Shown: positions 7,997-18,669, counted from the first letter of the stretch. The stretch: DNA of 64,000 nucleotides from Mucilaginibacter galii (GCF_014635825.1 NZ_BMDO01000007.1:62001-126000); one strand, 5' to 3'. A program made the numbers and translations. The notes: generated by a model not told the origin, from the letters alone.

Positions 7997-9277
7997 ATGA
8001 ATCAGAACTCCCTTCAAGCCCGGACAGCGGCACGCGTGCTTTTTGTGGATATGGATAGCTATTTTGCACGGTGTGAGCAGCAGGTTAACTACTGGCTGCG
8101 TGGCCGCCCGGTTGGCGTATGTGTTTATACCGGTCAGTTTGGTTGCGTAATTTCTCTTTCCAAAGAAGCGAAGGCCATGGGGCTTAAAGCTGGTATGCGT
8201 TTAAATGAAGCCATCAAGGTTTGTCCCGAACTTATCCCTATTGAAAGTAACCCGGCCCGCTACCGCGAGTTTCATAAAAAAATCATCCATGTGCTTAAGG
8301 AATACTGTCAGGATGTGGTTCCTAAGAGTATTGATGAGGCTATTATCAACCTCAATAACTACGAGCACCTTTACCCTGATCCCACCGTATTGGCCGAAAA
8401 AATACGCCGGGATATTTTTAACAAAGTTGGCGACTGGCTGAGCTGCTCCATCGGTATTGCTCCTAACGCTTTTTTAGCAAAGCTGGCCTCAGATCTTGGT
8501 AAGAAAACCGGCGGATTACTCCTGATCACGCCTGAAAATATTGACCAGATACTGGAGCCGCTTAAACTTAAAGACCTCCCCGGCATTGGCACCAACATGG
8601 CTTATCGTTTAGAGCGAGGTGGCATTATGAACCCGCTCCAAATGCGATACGCCCCGCCCGAACGGCTAAAGGCGCTGTTTAAAAGTATTGAAGGCATATA
8701 TTGGCACTACCGTCTTAACTTTATTGAAACTAATATTGTGGCTCATGATTACCGTGGCATGCAGGCGCAACGCCAAATTTCGGGCGATAAGCGGCAAAAC
8801 ATCGCTTACATAGACCAACTGTTCATGACCTTGTGCCTCACGCTGGAAAAACGGATGGTGCGTCACAAATTTTATTGCAAAAACATTGGCTTTACTGCCC
8901 GCTACGAAGACGATAGCCGTTGGGACGATGCCTTCACCATTAGCACACCCATACAAGATGCGGTTAGCCTCATGCAAATGATACGCATCCGTATAGAAAA
9001 ATTTGAACGGTTAAATAACACCGGACCTATCATGAACACCCGCATAACCAGCATGCGCGTAGGCGTAACCGATTTTGTAGATAACGGCGACATGCTCTAT
9101 AGTCTGTTTGAAGACATGGATCAAAAGCATACTGCCTTAAAGACCATGCACGAAATCAAAGACAAATTTGGCCCCACAAAACTCGTTCGCGCCATGGAAC
9201 TTACCGAAAGCCAGGTAGTAAAAGACGTTATAGGCTTTGGTTCGGTGAAAGATTTGAGCGAACTGGATTATATGTAG
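7997..9277 (+). CDS. Y-family (UmuC-like) translesion DNA polymerase
   Basis: 426-residue error-prone polymerase. The catalytic carboxylates are in VLFVDMDSYFARCE (D18, D20) and KSIDEAI (D113, E114). A helix-hairpin-helix at DLPGIGTNMAYRLE follows, then a C-terminal little-finger domain. It is longer and quite different from the Pol IV at 59453-60637 and closer to UmuC/YqjW types. No umuD or S24-peptidase gene is next to it. The palindrome just upstream suggests inducible expression. No beta-clamp motif is obvious at its C-terminus. Confidence 0.9.
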   Translation: MNQNSLQARTAARVLFVDMDSYFARCEQQVNYWLRGRPVGVCVYTGQFGCVISLSKEAKAMGLKAGMRLNEAIKVCPELIPIESNPARYREFHKKIIHVLKEYCQDVVPKSIDEAIINLNNYEHLYPDPTVLAEKIRRDIFNKVGDWLSCSIGIAPNAFLAKLASDLGKKTGGLLLITPENIDQILEPLKLKDLPGIGTNMAYRLERGGIMNPLQMRYAPPERLKALFKSIEGIYWHYRLNFIETNIVAHDYRGMQAQRQISGDKRQNIAYIDQLFMTLCLTLEKRMVRHKFYCKNIGFTARYEDDSRWDDAFTISTPIQDAVSLMQMIRIRIEKFERLNNTGPIMNTRITSMRVGVTDFVDNGDMLYSLFEDMDQKHTALKTMHEIKDKFGPTKLVRAMELTESQVVKDVIGFGSVKDLSELDYM

Positions 9278-9360
9278 GGTTTCTTTTCTCTTAATAATAA
9301 CATTTTGTCTTCATTGGTAATTCGATAATTGCTTAAATACTTGCTTGCGATAAACCGTCG

Positions 9361-9771
9361 TTAATCCAACGCCAACTTTCGGCTTCTCCAAACTTGTGTT
9401 ACCAAAAACGAAGCTGTGAGCCCTATCCACAACCAGTACTTGTATTCAAATGACCAATAAATAAAGATCGGTGCAATAATGCACCACTCAACCAGCACAA
9501 TGTATAAAGCGCTCCGGTTCATGGTGGCGAAAAAAATAGCATCTAACAATAATATTACGACATAAAATACAACAATCGGTATAAGTCCGTAAGTCAACAT
9601 CAGGAAAGGTGCATTTAAAAGGATTTTCGTTATAAATGGTTGCCATTGATTCGTTTGCAATACATCTAATACAGCAATGGCAATCATGAACAACTCAATC
9701 ACCACATAAAAACCGGCTAAATGAAACCAGTTAAACCTTATGACACGCAGGTAGTTGGAATAATTGATCAA
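9361..9771 (-). CDS. Hypothetical four-helix membrane protein
   Basis: 136-residue protein with about four transmembrane helices (roughly 17-37, 52-77, 83-100, 108-128) and a short basic C-terminus (WRSRKLALD). I recognise no family. It is monocistronic, convergent with the polymerase gene, and has a 387-bp gap upstream. It uses codons like its neighbours. Confidence 0.6.
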   Translation of the reverse strand: MINYSNYLRVIRFNWFHLAGFYVVIELFMIAIAVLDVLQTNQWQPFITKILLNAPFLMLTYGLIPIVVFYVVILLLDAIFFATMNRSALYIVLVEWCIIAPIFIYWSFEYKYWLWIGLTASFLVTQVWRSRKLALD

Positions 9772-10158
9772 TACAAATTCAAAGCTAATTACAAAAATTT
9801 ATGAATATGCCCGATTTCCGAGTTTATGGTGGTATAACACATGGCAATACTAAGTAAGAAAACTTACGATTAAATTGAAATTTACTTACTGTATCAACCG
9901 TTTCATCAAACACAGCGGATTGTTGTGAGTAGTACCACTAAGCTTACTCAAATTTACATGTACGATTTCCCCAACCCAAGGTCGACTTAAATTTAATCGG
10001 GCACTGTTTATTGTAATAACTGTTTGCTGTAAATATAATAAGATGGGTATCAAATAAAATACATAAGGCCTAAAGGTCTTCTTAACACTTGATAGGTTAT
10101 TAAATAAGATTAGCGGATTGTTTCCCCATCAGCTAATCAAAGTTGTTCTAAACAAGGC
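9772..10158. other. AT-rich intergenic gap without gene
   Basis: 387 bp. The longest ATG frame I read on the plus strand is 18 codons. The right end holds the hairpin after msrA. The rest shows no repeat, RNA gene or clear promoter; it presumably contains the promoter of the minus-strand membrane protein. Confidence 0.5.
10108..10138 (-). terminator. Weak hairpin downstream of msrA
   Basis: GATTAGC at 10108-10114 pairs with GCTAATC at 10132-10138 over a 17-nt loop. On the minus strand it is followed by TTATTTAAT. The position 21 bp past the msrA stop fits a terminator, though the T-tract is broken. Confidence 0.4.
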
Positions 10159-10650
10159 CTACGCCAATGTCCAATCGGGCCTTTCGAAGTGGCAGGTATA
10201 ACCATAAGGATATTTTTGTAAATAATCTTGGTGTTCTTCTTCTGCGTTCCAAAAGTCGCCGGCCGGAAGTACTTCCGTCACTATTTTACCCGGCCATTTG
10301 CCCGAAGCATCCATTTCAGCAATCAAAGCTTTGGCAATGTTTTGCTGGTCCTCATTTAGATAAAAAATAGCCGAACGGTAGGATGCGCCTATGTCATTAC
10401 CTTGCCGGTTGCGGGTTGTAGGGTCGTGTATCTGGAAAAAATACTCGAGCAGTTTACGGTAAGAAAGAATAGTAGGATCAAATTCGATTTCGATACCCTC
10501 TGCATGGGTACCATGATTGCGGTACGTAGCGTTAGGTACATCGCCGCCGGTGTAGCCCACTACGGTAGATGTAACGCCTGGCTGATGCCTGAATAATTCT
10601 TCAACGCCCCAGAAACATCCACCAGCTAAAATTGCTTTTTCGGTATTCAT
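10159..10650 (-). CDS. msrA: Peptide-methionine (S)-S-oxide reductase MsrA
   Basis: 163-residue cytosolic repair enzyme that reduces the S-epimer of methionine sulfoxide in proteins. The catalytic motif is [11 protein letters not shown] (C12) close to the N-terminus, followed by the family stretches [35 protein letters not shown] ([11 protein letters not shown]) and EEEHQDYL. A further Cys near the end (YGYTCHF) could resolve the sulfenic acid. Length is typical for a stand-alone MsrA without fused MsrB. It has its own promoter and appears monocistronic. Confidence 0.95.
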   Translation of the reverse strand: MNTEKAILAGGCFWGVEELFRHQPGVTSTVVGYTGGDVPNATYRNHGTHAEGIEIEFDPTILSYRKLLEYFFQIHDPTTRNRQGNDIGASYRSAIFYLNEDQQNIAKALIAEMDASGKWPGKIVTEVLPAGDFWNAEEEHQDYLQKYPYGYTCHFERPDWTLA

Positions 10651-10669
10651 TATGATAGTTTTAATAGTG

Positions 10670-10677
10670 CAAACTTA
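10670..10677 (-). promoter_or_regulatory. msrA: -7 box of msrA
   Basis: Read on the minus strand the sequence is TAAGTTTG, a full TAnnTTTG match, 20 bp before the msrA ATG. I see no good -33 element at the expected distance. Confidence 0.45.
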
Positions 10678-10857
10678 ACATTCAACGGTTAAAACAGTTT
10701 TTTTATATTATTGCGTATGTAAACCGTTAGTCAAAATTTGAATAAATAAAATTAGATTGATGTGATGTCGAATGTTAATTCACATTAGGTTCGTAAGTTG
10801 TAAGAAATGTATAAATTAAAGCGTTCTATTTAAGAAGTATGATTAGCGTTAATTAAG

Positions 10858-11538
10858 ATGTGTGGCAGGGTAAAATTCAGTAACAGCACCGAAACGGCAC
10901 GACGCCTTGGCGTTAAAGATAGTGATACCCCTCGTGATGGTGATGTAAACGCATTTGCCTTTAAAGGGACTTATATTTTTGGCCTGGCCGATAAAGCTCC
11001 CGACACGCTGCGCCACTTTCACTGGCCGCTGGTTCCATCGTGGTGTAAAGAGTATCCTGAATTTACTACCATTAATGCCCGGAGTGAAGACATGGATATA
11101 AAGCCTGCTTACAAGCACCTTTTAGGCAAAAGACATTGCATTATTGCTATTGAAGGTTTTTATGAGTGGGAGCGCACCGGCGAAAAAAGACCGTTTTATT
11201 TCAGCATGGCCAACGGTAACCTCATGCTACTTGCTGGTTTGTGGGATTACAATACCCACCTTGACGAACCCGTATTGAGCTGCACAGTAATTACACGCGA
11301 ACCAAACCTGATCATTGGTGAAGTGCATAACCGCATGCCTGTAATACTAACAACCGAGCAAGTGGAAATATGGTTAAACACAGAACTCCCCTACGCTCAA
11401 CGAGCCGAAGTTTTACAACCCATAGAGAACAGCGCATTACTTAAATTAGAGATTGGTAAAAGTGTAAACAAAGCTGGCAACAAATCGGCTGATTGGTTTG
11501 AAGACCTGGGCGATAGCAAATCATGCTTACTGTTTTAA
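10858..11538 (+). CDS. SRAP (HMCES/YedK) abasic-site-crosslinking protein
   Basis: 226-residue SOS-response-associated-peptidase family protein. Known members form a thiazolidine bond between Cys2 and an abasic site in single-stranded DNA and so shield it from breakage. All key residues are visible: C2 after the initiator Met (MCGRVKF), N73 and E77 in TINARSED, E99 with EGFYEW, and H157 in VHNRMP. Expressed alone. An ATTAGC half of the polymerase palindrome lies 10 bp before the start, but the second half is missing. Confidence 0.93.
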   Translation: MCGRVKFSNSTETARRLGVKDSDTPRDGDVNAFAFKGTYIFGLADKAPDTLRHFHWPLVPSWCKEYPEFTTINARSEDMDIKPAYKHLLGKRHCIIAIEGFYEWERTGEKRPFYFSMANGNLMLLAGLWDYNTHLDEPVLSCTVITREPNLIIGEVHNRMPVILTTEQVEIWLNTELPYAQRAEVLQPIENSALLKLEIGKSVNKAGNKSADWFEDLGDSKSCLLF

Positions 11539-11615
11539 GGCTTTATGTTGAGTTGACTTTGCTTACCGTTTGATCGGCCGGAAGTATAAACATCCAAATC
11601 TTTTTTTAATACTTT

Positions 11616-12500
11616 TTACAGGTACCTTTGCAAGCATTGCCTTACTTGGGCTAAATAACTGCCGCCAAACAAATTCAGGTGTAGTAATATTGGGTATAAG
11701 TTCCACAAGTCGAGCCGCTGTTGCCAACCGTTCGCCATGGGAAAGCTTTCCTGATAGGCCTCGTAAAACTCTCGGCCGAAACCGCCAAACAGTGTGGTCA
11801 TGGCTATATCAAACTCCCGGTGCCCGTAACTTACCGCTGGGTCAATAAGGTAAGGTTTCTGATTAACACTAATTAAGTAGTTGCCGCTCCATAAATCGCC
11901 ATGTAATAATGCCGGAGCTTCTTCTTCAAAAAGTTCCGGCACCACTTTATACAATCTTTCAAATGCTTGCTCATCTTTCAAGTTTAGCAGTTCTTTACTC
12001 AGGGCTAATTTAACCATAGGTTCTAGTCGCTCCTCATTAAAAAAGCTTGCCCAGGCATCATGCTTACGATTGCTTTGAGGCAACGAGCCCATGTAATTAT
12101 CGGTATCAAGACCAAACTGATTTGCTGTGTGCCTGTGCATTGCGGCTAATTGCTGACCCAGCAATTTTGAAGCAACGGGCTTAGCCCTGCCTGCTTCTAT
12201 CCATTCTAAAATTAAAAAATCGTCTTCTTCAAATTCATCCAGCAAAATAGTCTTGGGTACTGCGATAGTTTGCGTTTTACTTATGGTAGCTAATCCGGCG
12301 CTTTCACAGGCAAACATATTTGGGTAGGCATCTTTGTTATTACGCTTCATCATAAAATCGCCTGCCGTGGTATGCAGGCAATAAGCAGCGTTTATACTGC
12401 CGCCACTTACCGAGGATACGTGCTTCAGTTTCAAATCGACATTTAAAACACCGTTTAAACGCTGCTCTAAATACAAAGTAAACTCCTTAGAAATTGCCAT
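11616..12500 (-). CDS. Fructosamine kinase family protein
   Basis: 294-residue kinase of the fructosamine-3-kinase/aminoglycoside-phosphotransferase fold. The catalytic loop is [12 protein letters not shown] and the metal-binding DxG-type site is [14 protein letters not shown], exactly the family pattern. MMKRNN near residue 52 carries the ATP-binding lysine. Bacterial members phosphorylate ketosamines such as ribulosamines on glycated proteins, helping deglycation. Divergent from lepA with about 71 bp between the two starts. Confidence 0.92.
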   Translation of the reverse strand: MAISKEFTLYLEQRLNGVLNVDLKLKHVSSVSGGSINAAYCLHTTAGDFMMKRNNKDAYPNMFACESAGLATISKTQTIAVPKTILLDEFEEDDFLILEWIEAGRAKPVASKLLGQQLAAMHRHTANQFGLDTDNYMGSLPQSNRKHDAWASFFNEERLEPMVKLALSKELLNLKDEQAFERLYKVVPELFEEEAPALLHGDLWSGNYLISVNQKPYLIDPAVSYGHREFDIAMTTLFGGFGREFYEAYQESFPMANGWQQRLDLWNLYPILLHLNLFGGSYLAQVRQCLQRYL

Positions 12501-12554
12501 TATCCGAATTTAGGTATTTCATAGTCAGCATTACAATTTATCCGCTTAAAAAGC

Positions 12555-12562
12555 TATTTTTG
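12555..12562 (+). promoter_or_regulatory. lepA: -7 box of lepA
   Basis: TATTTTTG fits TAnnTTTG and lies 9 bp before the ATG at 12572. It rules out the longer frame starting at 12494, whose start would be upstream of transcription. Confidence 0.55.
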
Positions 12563-12571
12563 CAGCTTCAA

Positions 12572-14359
12572 ATGAAGCACATACGTAACTTTTGTATTAT
12601 AGCGCACATTGACCACGGTAAAAGTACCCTGGCCGACCGTTTACTCGAATACACCAAAACTATAACCGCTCGCGAAGCGCAGGCCCAGTTGCTCGACGAT
12701 ATGGACCTGGAACGTGAACGCGGCATCACCATTAAAAGCCACGCCATTCAAATGGATTACGTGATGGATGGTCAGCCTTACGTTTTAAACCTAATTGATA
12801 CACCCGGCCACGTCGATTTTTCTTATGAAGTATCGCGCTCGATTGCAGCCTGCGAAGGCGCCTTGTTAATCGTAGATGCATCGCAAGGCATACAGGCGCA
12901 AACCATATCCAACCTTTATCTGGCCTTAGAGAATGACCTGGAGATAATTCCGGTGTTAAACAAAATGGATCTTCCGGGCGCTATGCCAGAGGAAGTAAAA
13001 GACCAGATTGTTGACCTGATAGGCTGTAAACGCGAAGAGATCTTAGCCGCGTCGGGTAAAACCGGTATGGGTATTGAAGAAATTTTACGTGCCATTATAG
13101 AACGTGTTCCGGCACCGGTGGGTGACCCTGATGCGCCGCTTCAGGCCTTGATCTTCGATTCGGTGTTCAATTCTTTCCGCGGTATTATTGCTTATTATAA
13201 AGTAGTGAACGGCGAAATCCGTAAGAACACTAAGGTAAAATTTATGGCTACCGGCAAAGAGTATATTGCCGATGAGGTAGGTACTTTAAAGCTTACCCAA
13301 TTACCAAAAGACGTCATAAAAACCGGTGATGTAGGTTACATTATCTCGGGTATAAAAGAAGCTAAAGAAGTAAAGGTTGGCGATACCATTACTTTGATTG
13401 AACGCCCTGCTGCAGAAGGCATACAAGGATTTGAAGAAGTGAAACCTATGGTATTTGCCGGTATATACCCGGTTGATACTGAAGACTACGAAGAGCTTCG
13501 CGATTCGATGGGTAAATTGCAGTTGAACGATGCTTCGCTGGTATTTGAACCTGAATCTTCAGCTGCGTTAGGCTTTGGTTTCCGTTGCGGTTTCCTGGGA
13601 ATGCTGCACATGGAAATTATCCAGGAGCGTTTGGAACGCGAGTTTGATATGACGGTAATTACTACCGTTCCCAACGTATCTTACATTGCGCATACTACTA
13701 AAGGGGAGCCTTTTCCGGTAAACAACCCTTCTGACCTGCCCGATCCAAGTAAACTTGATTACGTAGAGGAGCCTTATATTAAAGCCAACATTATTACCAA
13801 GGCCGAGTTTGTAGGCCCGGTAATGTCGTTATGTATTCAAAAGCGTGGCACTATCGTAAACCAATCATACCTAACATCTGACCGGGTGGAGTTGATCTTC
13901 GAGATGCCTATGGGCGAGATCGTGTTCGACTTTTATGATAAGTTAAAGACCATTTCTAAAGGTTATGCTTCTTTCGATTATACGCAGATAGGCTACCGCC
14001 AAAGTGATCTGGTGCGTTTGGATATCCGTTTGAACGGCGAACCCGTTGATGCATTATCCTCATTGATTCACCGTAGTAACTCTTACGATTTTGGTAAAAA
14101 GATCTGTGAAAAGCTGAAAGAATTAATTCCCCGCCAGCAATTCGAAATTATAATACAGGCTTCTATCGGTGCTAAAATTATTGCCCGCGAAACGGTAAAG
14201 GCTTTACGTAAAGACGTAACTGCCAAGTGTTACGGTGGTGATATCTCCCGTAAGCGTAAACTGTTAGAAAAACAGAAAAAAGGTAAAAAACGCATGCGCC
14301 AGGTTGGTAACGTAGAAATACCGCAATCGGCATTTATGGCGGTATTAAAATTAGATTAA
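12572..14359 (+). CDS. lepA: Elongation factor 4 (LepA), ribosomal back-translocase GTPase
   Basis: 595-residue translational GTPase, the usual length for LepA. Start chosen at [17 protein letters not shown]1 is [10 protein letters not shown]2 lies in RERGITI, G3 is DTPGHVDF, G4 is NKMDLP and G5 is ASGKTGMG. The C-terminal LepA-specific domain ends with [18 protein letters not shown] and [17 protein letters not shown], the standard LepA tail. It acts on ribosomes with stalled or mistranslocated tRNAs. A short hairpin-like repeat follows before folD. Confidence 0.97.
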   Translation: MKHIRNFCIIAHIDHGKSTLADRLLEYTKTITAREAQAQLLDDMDLERERGITIKSHAIQMDYVMDGQPYVLNLIDTPGHVDFSYEVSRSIAACEGALLIVDASQGIQAQTISNLYLALENDLEIIPVLNKMDLPGAMPEEVKDQIVDLIGCKREEILAASGKTGMGIEEILRAIIERVPAPVGDPDAPLQALIFDSVFNSFRGIIAYYKVVNGEIRKNTKVKFMATGKEYIADEVGTLKLTQLPKDVIKTGDVGYIISGIKEAKEVKVGDTITLIERPAAEGIQGFEEVKPMVFAGIYPVDTEDYEELRDSMGKLQLNDASLVFEPESSAALGFGFRCGFLGMLHMEIIQERLEREFDMTVITTVPNVSYIAHTTKGEPFPVNNPSDLPDPSKLDYVEEPYIKANIITKAEFVGPVMSLCIQKRGTIVNQSYLTSDRVELIFEMPMGEIVFDFYDKLKTISKGYASFDYTQIGYRQSDLVRLDIRLNGEPVDALSSLIHRSNSYDFGKKICEKLKELIPRQQFEIIIQASIGAKIIARETVKALRKDVTAKCYGGDISRKRKLLEKQKKGKKRMRQVGNVEIPQSAFMAVLKLD

Positions 14360-14378
14360 TTGACTTTTATAGATGAAG

Positions 14379-14413
14379 GACGAAGGGCAGAAACAAGTCT
14401 TTTGTCCTTTGTC
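14379..14413. repeat. Imperfect inverted repeat between lepA and folD
   Basis: GACGAAGGGCAGAAA at 14379-14393 pairs with TTTTGTCCTTTGTC at 14400-14413, with G-T type mismatches. CTTTGTCCTTTGTC-like strings recur between genes in this family, so this is probably a dispersed repeat that doubles as a weak terminator. Confidence 0.4.
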
Positions 14414-14433
14414 TTTTAATCCTTCCTCTCCCT

Positions 14434-15321
14434 ATGCAACTACTCGACGGAAAATACGTATCTGAAAAACTGAAAGTTGAAATAGCTGAACAAGCAGCAG
14501 AATACCTGACCAAAACCGGCCGCAAGCCACACTTAGTGGCAGTGTTGGTAGGCCATGATGGCGGCAGCGAAACTTACGTAGCCAGCAAAATGCGCAACTG
14601 CGAAAAAGTTGGCTTCAAATCAAGTCTGGTACGTTATGAAGATACCATTACCGAAGCTGAGTTGCTTACTAAAGTAGCCGAGCTTAACGCCGATGCCGAT
14701 ATTGATGGCATTATTGTACAACTCCCGCTACCCAAGCACATCGACCCTGAGAAAGTAACCGAGAAGATAGATCACCGTAAAGATGTGGACGGCTTTCACC
14801 CGGTAAACTTAGGCCGTATGCAGCGCAATTTGCCTTCCTTTATCCCTGCTACACCTTACGGCATTACGTTGATGCTGAAGGAATACGGAATTGAAACAGC
14901 CGGAAAACATTGCGTGGTAGTTGGCCGCAGCAATATAGTGGGCTCGCCTATGAGCATATTGATGGCTCGCAACGCTCAGCCCGGTAACTGTACCGTAACC
15001 ATTTGCCATAGCCGCACACCCGATATTAAGAAGTTTACACTGGATGCCGATATCCTGATCGTTGCCATTGGTAAGAAAAACTTCATCACCGCCGATATGG
15101 TAAAAGAAGGTGCCGTAATTGTAGATGTGGGCATGAACCGTGAAACGTCCACGGTAACTAAATCAGGTTACAAGCTATATGGCGACGTTGACTTTGAAAA
15201 TGTTGCTCCAAAAGCTTCCTATATTACCCCGGTTCCGGGCGGTGTGGGTTTAATGACCATTATTGGTTTGCTTAAAAACACATTGGCTTCGGCTAATCGT
15301 GAGGTGTATCCTGAAATTTAG
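14434..15321 (+). CDS. folD: Bifunctional methylenetetrahydrofolate dehydrogenase/cyclohydrolase
   Basis: 295-residue cytosolic enzyme that interconverts 5,10-methylene-, methenyl- and 10-formyl-tetrahydrofolate with NADP. It has [10 protein letters not shown] carrying the catalytic lysine, [26 protein letters not shown], the dinucleotide fold [13 protein letters not shown] and the closing [11 protein letters not shown]. Length is normal. It lies 74 bp after lepA on the same strand and is followed by a strong hairpin. Confidence 0.97.
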   Translation: MQLLDGKYVSEKLKVEIAEQAAEYLTKTGRKPHLVAVLVGHDGGSETYVASKMRNCEKVGFKSSLVRYEDTITEAELLTKVAELNADADIDGIIVQLPLPKHIDPEKVTEKIDHRKDVDGFHPVNLGRMQRNLPSFIPATPYGITLMLKEYGIETAGKHCVVVGRSNIVGSPMSILMARNAQPGNCTVTICHSRTPDIKKFTLDADILIVAIGKKNFITADMVKEGAVIVDVGMNRETSTVTKSGYKLYGDVDFENVAPKASYITPVPGGVGLMTIIGLLKNTLASANREVYPEI

Positions 15322-15337
15322 ACGTTGAGTTTAATTT

Positions 15338-15386
15338 TTGAAGAAGCTATCATTCTTTTTAACATTTAAAATGATAGCTTCTTCAA
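15338..15386. terminator. Bidirectional terminator between folD and Rieske gene
   Basis: A 17-bp perfect stem, TTGAAGAAGCTATCATT at 15338-15354 with its complement at 15370-15386, and a 15-nt loop. It lies between two convergent genes and can serve both. Confidence 0.8.
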
Positions 15387-15396
15387 CTTGAATGTG

Positions 15397-15732
15397 CTAA
15401 AACCTATTCCTGAAATTTTCAAAAAAAGATTTTATCTCAACATAGATACCATCATCCCTTTGCTCCACAGCATAAGTACGTATAAAATCATTTTGACCAA
15501 GGTCGCCCCTCCCTGTGCTTAAATTGTATTTGTAACGGTGAAAGGGGCACACCAACTTTCCTTCTTCACACCGGCCTTTACTTAGATCGGCTCCGGCATG
15601 CGGACAGGTTGCGGAAACTGCATAAAGCTTTTCATCGGCTTTAACCAAACAAAGCTGCTTGCCACCCGCAGTTACTTTCATTAAAAAAGAAGTCGAAAGG
15701 TTTGCTGCGTCTGCAACCTTATACCATGCCAT
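15397..15732 (-). CDS. Rieske [2Fe-2S] ferredoxin-like protein
   Basis: 111-residue soluble Rieske protein. The cluster ligands are in CPHAGADL (C-x-H) and CPFHRYKY (C-x-x-H), 16 residues between the sites. There is no signal peptide or membrane helix, so it is an electron carrier of the NirD/BphF type rather than part of a bc1 complex. No oxygenase partner is adjacent. It follows the lipoprotein gene by 5 bp and is probably co-transcribed with it. Confidence 0.88.
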   Translation of the reverse strand: MAWYKVADAANLSTSFLMKVTAGGKQLCLVKADEKLYAVSATCPHAGADLSKGRCEEGKLVCPFHRYKYNLSTGRGDLGQNDFIRTYAVEQRDDGIYVEIKSFFENFRNRF

Positions 15733-15737
15733 TCTTA

Positions 15738-16493
15738 CTAAAAATCTATTTCTATGTTCATCAAATTAGGGTTTTTGATGAGCTCGTCCATATTGGTTTT
15801 CAAAGTCACCTGCTTACGGTCGGCCGATAGAACTGCTTTCTTATTATCTATCTTTTTTACAGGACGGGCAAAATTAAGCACTACTTTATAGGGTGTTTCA
15901 ATCAACATGGCTTTAGCCATGGCAAAGGTAGATTGCGTTTTCTTCAAAAACTTGTTAAATTTTGCCTTATCTATTAACCGTATAAATTTTGTATTGGTTA
16001 CCTGGTAAGCATAACAATCTTGTCCGGCAATCAATTGCTGAGCATTAAACATATTTAGCGTACCGCGCTTGCTTCCCTCCTGTTCGTAATTCGCTAATTT
16101 AGACATCCGCTGTAAATAGTATTCCAACTCTGAAGGGCTGTTGGCTTCATGGCGTATACTCACATTCATCAAATTACGTTTGAGGTTCATATTAATGGCC
16201 AGATTGCTTCCCTGCGCAAGCTTCACTTCCTCTTCGCTCATTTTATTTTGGGTGCTATCGGGCAAGGCACTGTATAGGTTCATTACCGTGTCTTTAGCCA
16301 TGGCAAATTGCGGAGTGGCCGCCACCGAATCAGAAAGCAAATTATGTAAAACGGCAACAGCTTTGCTCATGTCGAAGTCGTAGATAACATCGCAAGTACC
16401 ATTGGCCTTAAAATTATAGCGCTCTACAATATCTACACATGAAGAAAGTGTGCAAGCTACCATAAGAATAACACAAATGCTGATTTTTTTCAT
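15738..16493 (-). CDS. Hypothetical lipoprotein
   Basis: 251-residue lipoprotein. I start at MKKISICVIL (16493), which gives a clean signal peptide with lipobox LSSC (C19), rather than at the in-frame ATG 15 bp upstream. The mature part is a beta-rich and helical mix with no known motif (FKANGTCDVIYDFDMSKA near the front). Similar lipoproteins are common in Bacteroidota without assigned function. It forms a two-gene operon with the Rieske protein. Confidence 0.7.
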   Translation of the reverse strand: MKKISICVILMVACTLSSCVDIVERYNFKANGTCDVIYDFDMSKAVAVLHNLLSDSVAATPQFAMAKDTVMNLYSALPDSTQNKMSEEEVKLAQGSNLAINMNLKRNLMNVSIRHEANSPSELEYYLQRMSKLANYEQEGSKRGTLNMFNAQQLIAGQDCYAYQVTNTKFIRLIDKAKFNKFLKKTQSTFAMAKAMLIETPYKVVLNFARPVKKIDNKKAVLSADRKQVTLKTNMDELIKNPNLMNIEIDF

Positions 16494-16770
16494 ATGGCTG
16501 ATTTGCAAGTAATTATACTAATTAATATTTGCAAGATAAAGTTTTAATTTAATAGTAATAAACACTTAACTGTTGCCAAACTTTTAGTGTTTACTTGCGT
16601 AAAAGCAGTGTATGTTAACTATAACTCAACTTATATTGTTTAGATTACACAAACGAAAAAGAATCAATAGCTAACAGTAGTTGCAAAATATAATAATTAA
16701 GCTTTTTAATATACCAGCATTTCTTGCATGATTATGTAAATACCTTATTTTAGAGACACGAGCACCTTTT

Positions 16771-18669
16771 ATGAAACTTTTGAGTTTATGGATTTTACTT
16801 TTGCTTACCCTTAAAGTAAGTGGTCAAACTAAACAATATAGTACCACCAATGCCGCTGCCGTAACCTACTATCAAAAAGCCAGTGCCTTTTTAGACCGGC
16901 AAGATAAAGCCAACGCTGTTGCGCAATTGCAAAAAGCACTCGATGCTGATAAAAATTTCATGGAAGCCCATGCCCAACTTGCCGACCTGTTAAAAACATT
17001 AGCGCAGTACAAAGAAGCGGCAGAGCATTACCGCCAGGTTATTGCACTTAGTCCCGATTTTAGCCGGGGTATATACCTTAAACTTGGAGATCTTGAAATT
17101 ACGCTTGCCGATTATACACAGGCAAAAATTCATCTGGAAAAATATATCACTTACCCTTCGCTTACTACCGAAAACCGATTTTATGCCCGTAAGCTAATTG
17201 CCGACTGCGATTTTAGTATGGATGCTATTAGTAAACCGGTACCTTTTAAACCTATAAATTTGGGTCCCGAAATTAATTCCGCAAATGATGAGTATCTGCC
17301 GGTTTCAACTGCCGACGAGGGCATGCTGATATTTACCCGTAAAATTTTAAACAACGAAGATTTTTACAAAAGTGCAAAAATTAACGGCCAATGGACCAAG
17401 GCCGCATATTTAAGTAAGCAGATTAACACTGCCGAATTTAATGAAGGTGCACAATCAATATCTCAAGACGGTAAATATCTGTTCTTTACCGGCTGTAACC
17501 GCCCCGACGGTATGGGTAGATGCGATATTTATATAACACAGAAAAAGGGAGACGACTGGAGCAAGCCTTTTAACCTGAGTGCACCCATCAACAGTTCGGG
17601 CTGGGAATCGCAGCCATCTATTAGTGCCGATGGGCGTACATTATATTTTGTAAGCAACCGTAAGGGTGGCTACGGTGGTTATGATATCTGGAAATGCCGG
17701 GTGACCGAAAAAGGATGGTCGGAACCCGAGAATTTAGGACCCAAGGTAAACACCGCTTACGACGAACAATCACCATTTATACACCCTGATGATAGTACAC
17801 TTTACTTTTGCTCAAACGGCTGGCCCGGCTTGGGAAATAAAGACTTGTTTGTAAGCCGGTTAGATAAAGCCGGAAAATGGCAAAAGCCCGAGAACATGGG
17901 CTACCCCATCAATTCAAGTGGTGATGAAAATGGCATGAGTATCACCACCAGTGGTGGTTATGCTTACTTTGCATCCAATACATTGAGTGGCTACGGAGGT
18001 TTCGATATTTATATGTTCGAATTGCCAGTAAAAGCCCGTCCGCATGCGGTAACCTATGTAACCGGTTCAGTTATTGATGCTACTACCCGAAAGCCCATGG
18101 AAGCATCAGTAGAAATCGTCGACCTGGCCACCAACCAACCGGTTTATCAAAGTATGACCTCTACCACAAAGGGCGACTTTTTAGTGACACTCGTTACAGG
18201 CCGCAATTATGGCTTAACAATATTCAAAAATGGCTACCTTTTTTCATCCGAAAATTTCTCATTAGCCGGCCAAAAATCCAATACACCCTTTAAAATTGAA
18301 GTGCCATTAAACGCTATAGAAATAGGCAAAACAGCTATCCTGAAAAATATCTTCTTTGATAGTAATCGCTTCGACCTCAAGCCCGAATCACAATCGGCGT
18401 TGCAATATTTGCTCAACTTTATGGTTATAAATCCAACGGTAAGCATAGAAATTTCTGGCTATACAGATAATTTAGGTAACGATGTCATGAACCAGAAACT
18501 GTCGGAGAATAGGGCTAAGTCTGTTTACCAGTATTTAATTAATCATGGCGCTAAAGCGATTAAATTGCAATATAAGGGCTACGGTAAGCAGTTACCCGTA
18601 GCGCCTAACGCGACCGAAGACGGACGTGCTAAAAACAGGAGAACCGAATTTAAAATAACGGCAAAGTAG
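16771..18669 (+). CDS. OmpA-family protein with TPR, PD40 propeller and Cna/CarbopepD-like domains
   Basis: 632-residue envelope protein. It has a signal peptide (to about 19), TPR repeats (about 28-150), WD40-like PD40 strands (about 175-420; repeated DGRTLYFVSNRKGGYGGYDIW-type blades), a carboxypeptidase-regulatory-like domain (about 428-510) and a C-terminal OmpA domain with IFFDSNRFDLKPES and NRAKSVYQYLINHG that binds peptidoglycan. This architecture is typical of proteins linked to PorP/SprF and gliding or type IX secretion in Bacteroidota, but no PorP gene is next to it. Its stop codon directly abuts that of the convergent gene. Confidence 0.88.
   Translation: MKLLSLWILLLLTLKVSGQTKQYSTTNAAAVTYYQKASAFLDRQDKANAVAQLQKALDADKNFMEAHAQLADLLKTLAQYKEAAEHYRQVIALSPDFSRGIYLKLGDLEITLADYTQAKIHLEKYITYPSLTTENRFYARKLIADCDFSMDAISKPVPFKPINLGPEINSANDEYLPVSTADEGMLIFTRKILNNEDFYKSAKINGQWTKAAYLSKQINTAEFNEGAQSISQDGKYLFFTGCNRPDGMGRCDIYITQKKGDDWSKPFNLSAPINSSGWESQPSISADGRTLYFVSNRKGGYGGYDIWKCRVTEKGWSEPENLGPKVNTAYDEQSPFIHPDDSTLYFCSNGWPGLGNKDLFVSRLDKAGKWQKPENMGYPINSSGDENGMSITTSGGYAYFASNTLSGYGGFDIYMFELPVKARPHAVTYVTGSVIDATTRKPMEASVEIVDLATNQPVYQSMTSTTKGDFLVTLVTGRNYGLTIFKNGYLFSSENFSLAGQKSNTPFKIEVPLNAIEIGKTAILKNIFFDSNRFDLKPESQSALQYLLNFMVINPTVSIEISGYTDNLGNDVMNQKLSENRAKSVYQYLINHGAKAIKLQYKGYGKQLPVAPNATEDGRAKNRRTEFKITAK

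Noticed and set aside
10842..10847. ATTAGC before the SRAP gene as a third copy of the polymerase palindrome
   Set aside because: Only one half-site is present; the position of the other half reads AGAAGT. The distance to the start is similar, but the evidence is too weak to call.
12494..12571. Longer LepA start at 12494
   Set aside because: The added 26 residues are unlike LepA, and the -7 box at 12555-12562 lies inside them.
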